Positions 63,832 through 64,000 of a stretch of 64,000 nt of DNA are shown piece by piece. Location: assembly GCA_030686995.1 (NCBI GenBank), contig CM060691.1:65953031-66017030 (forward strand), read 5' to 3'. Each line of letters starts with the position of its first letter. Positions within the stretch are counted from its first letter, which is position 1. The DNA comes from Artemisia argyi. Lineage: Eukaryota; Streptophyta; Magnoliopsida; Asterales; Asteraceae. The notes under the pieces are model-generated. The model was not told where the DNA came from. It did no database searches and saw only the letters and a list, made by a program, of their open reading frames with translations. The position numbers were made by a program, and so were the translations under genes.

Positions 63832-64000
63832 GAATACACAGGCGGAACCCTGTTTTTGGTTCCGCCTGGTCCGTTGAGCCAAATTCTGGAGTACTCAGAA
63901 AATACACTGGCGGAACCCTAAATTTGGTTCCGGCAGATCCGCCAGGCCTGAAATCAAGACAGAACAGTAAAACGAGGGTGGAGATGATTTCCAAATTTTC
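63832..64000. repeat. Hairpin-forming repeats in the element that received the copia insertion
   Basis: GGCGGAACC...GGTTCCGCC forms a 9-bp-arm hairpin at about 63841-63867, and a second related, less perfect hairpin starts at about 63910. A further GGCGGAACC lies just left of the copia element at 52077-52085. It is the continuation of the 49948-52088 relic. Confidence 0.6.

Overview
The window is a repeat-dominated piece of plant nuclear DNA, almost certainly from a eudicot and most likely from the daisy family (Asteraceae). The evidence is spliced GT-AG exons of a plant B3 transcription-factor-type gene, plant Stowaway, Tourist and hAT MITEs, Helitrons, Ty1/copia LTR retrotransposons whose accessory ORFs resemble those common in Tanacetum-type genomes, and AT-rich intergenic DNA. 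The family assignment rests on recalled resemblance and is an inference. No bacterial, plastid or CRISPR feature was seen. A 500-N assembly gap lies at 39577-40076.

Layout. 1-6049: 3' part of a gag-bearing, pol-less copia-type element on the + strand, with a 247-bp tandem repeat and a 3' LTR. 6050-14800: relics, mainly decayed minus-strand copia fragments (RNase H, RT, gag) and a 3.5-kb AT-rich non-coding block that may be a long LTR. 14850-18860: a Stowaway MITE and a 1.75-kb inverted simple-repeat structure split by a hAT MITE with a perfect 8-bp target duplication. 18863-23303: two adjacent Helitron-like elements, the larger carrying fragments of at least two host genes (an acyl-CoA dehydrogenase and a PP2C phosphatase). 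23304-37262: a cassette of repeat units that each contain (ATT)n and (AAT)n tracts, with two near-full-length copies of a non-LTR retrotransposon, both lying in (TAA)n. This retrotransposon has N-terminal zinc fingers, a reverse transcriptase and a C-terminal restriction-like endonuclease.

38409-42787 (minus strand) is the only recognisable host gene: a B3-domain gene with clear exons, a TATA box, one apparent single-base frameshift near the 3' end, MITEs and a SINE-like pair in its largest intron, and an LTR start plus the assembly gap in another intron. 43066-48110 holds a Helitron with canonical ends, two further inverted-repeat structures and tandem duplications. 48390-52088 is a relic of a second copia-type element (1.34-kb LTR, proline-rich ORF). 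52089-63826 is a complete copia element (minus strand) with LTRs, 5-bp target duplication, PBS and PPT, inserted into that relic.

The most interesting signals are: (1) the plant non-LTR element with a restriction-like endonuclease and apparent microsatellite targeting; (2) a 21-bp minisatellite motif of the copia element that recurs in U3, gag, pol and accessory ORF; (3) an antisense mini-gene with its own TATA box and poly(A) signal inside that copia element; (4) giant inverted simple-repeat foldbacks; (5) gene capture by the Helitron. All transposon coding regions here are interrupted, so the window shows relics and passengers rather than demonstrably active elements.
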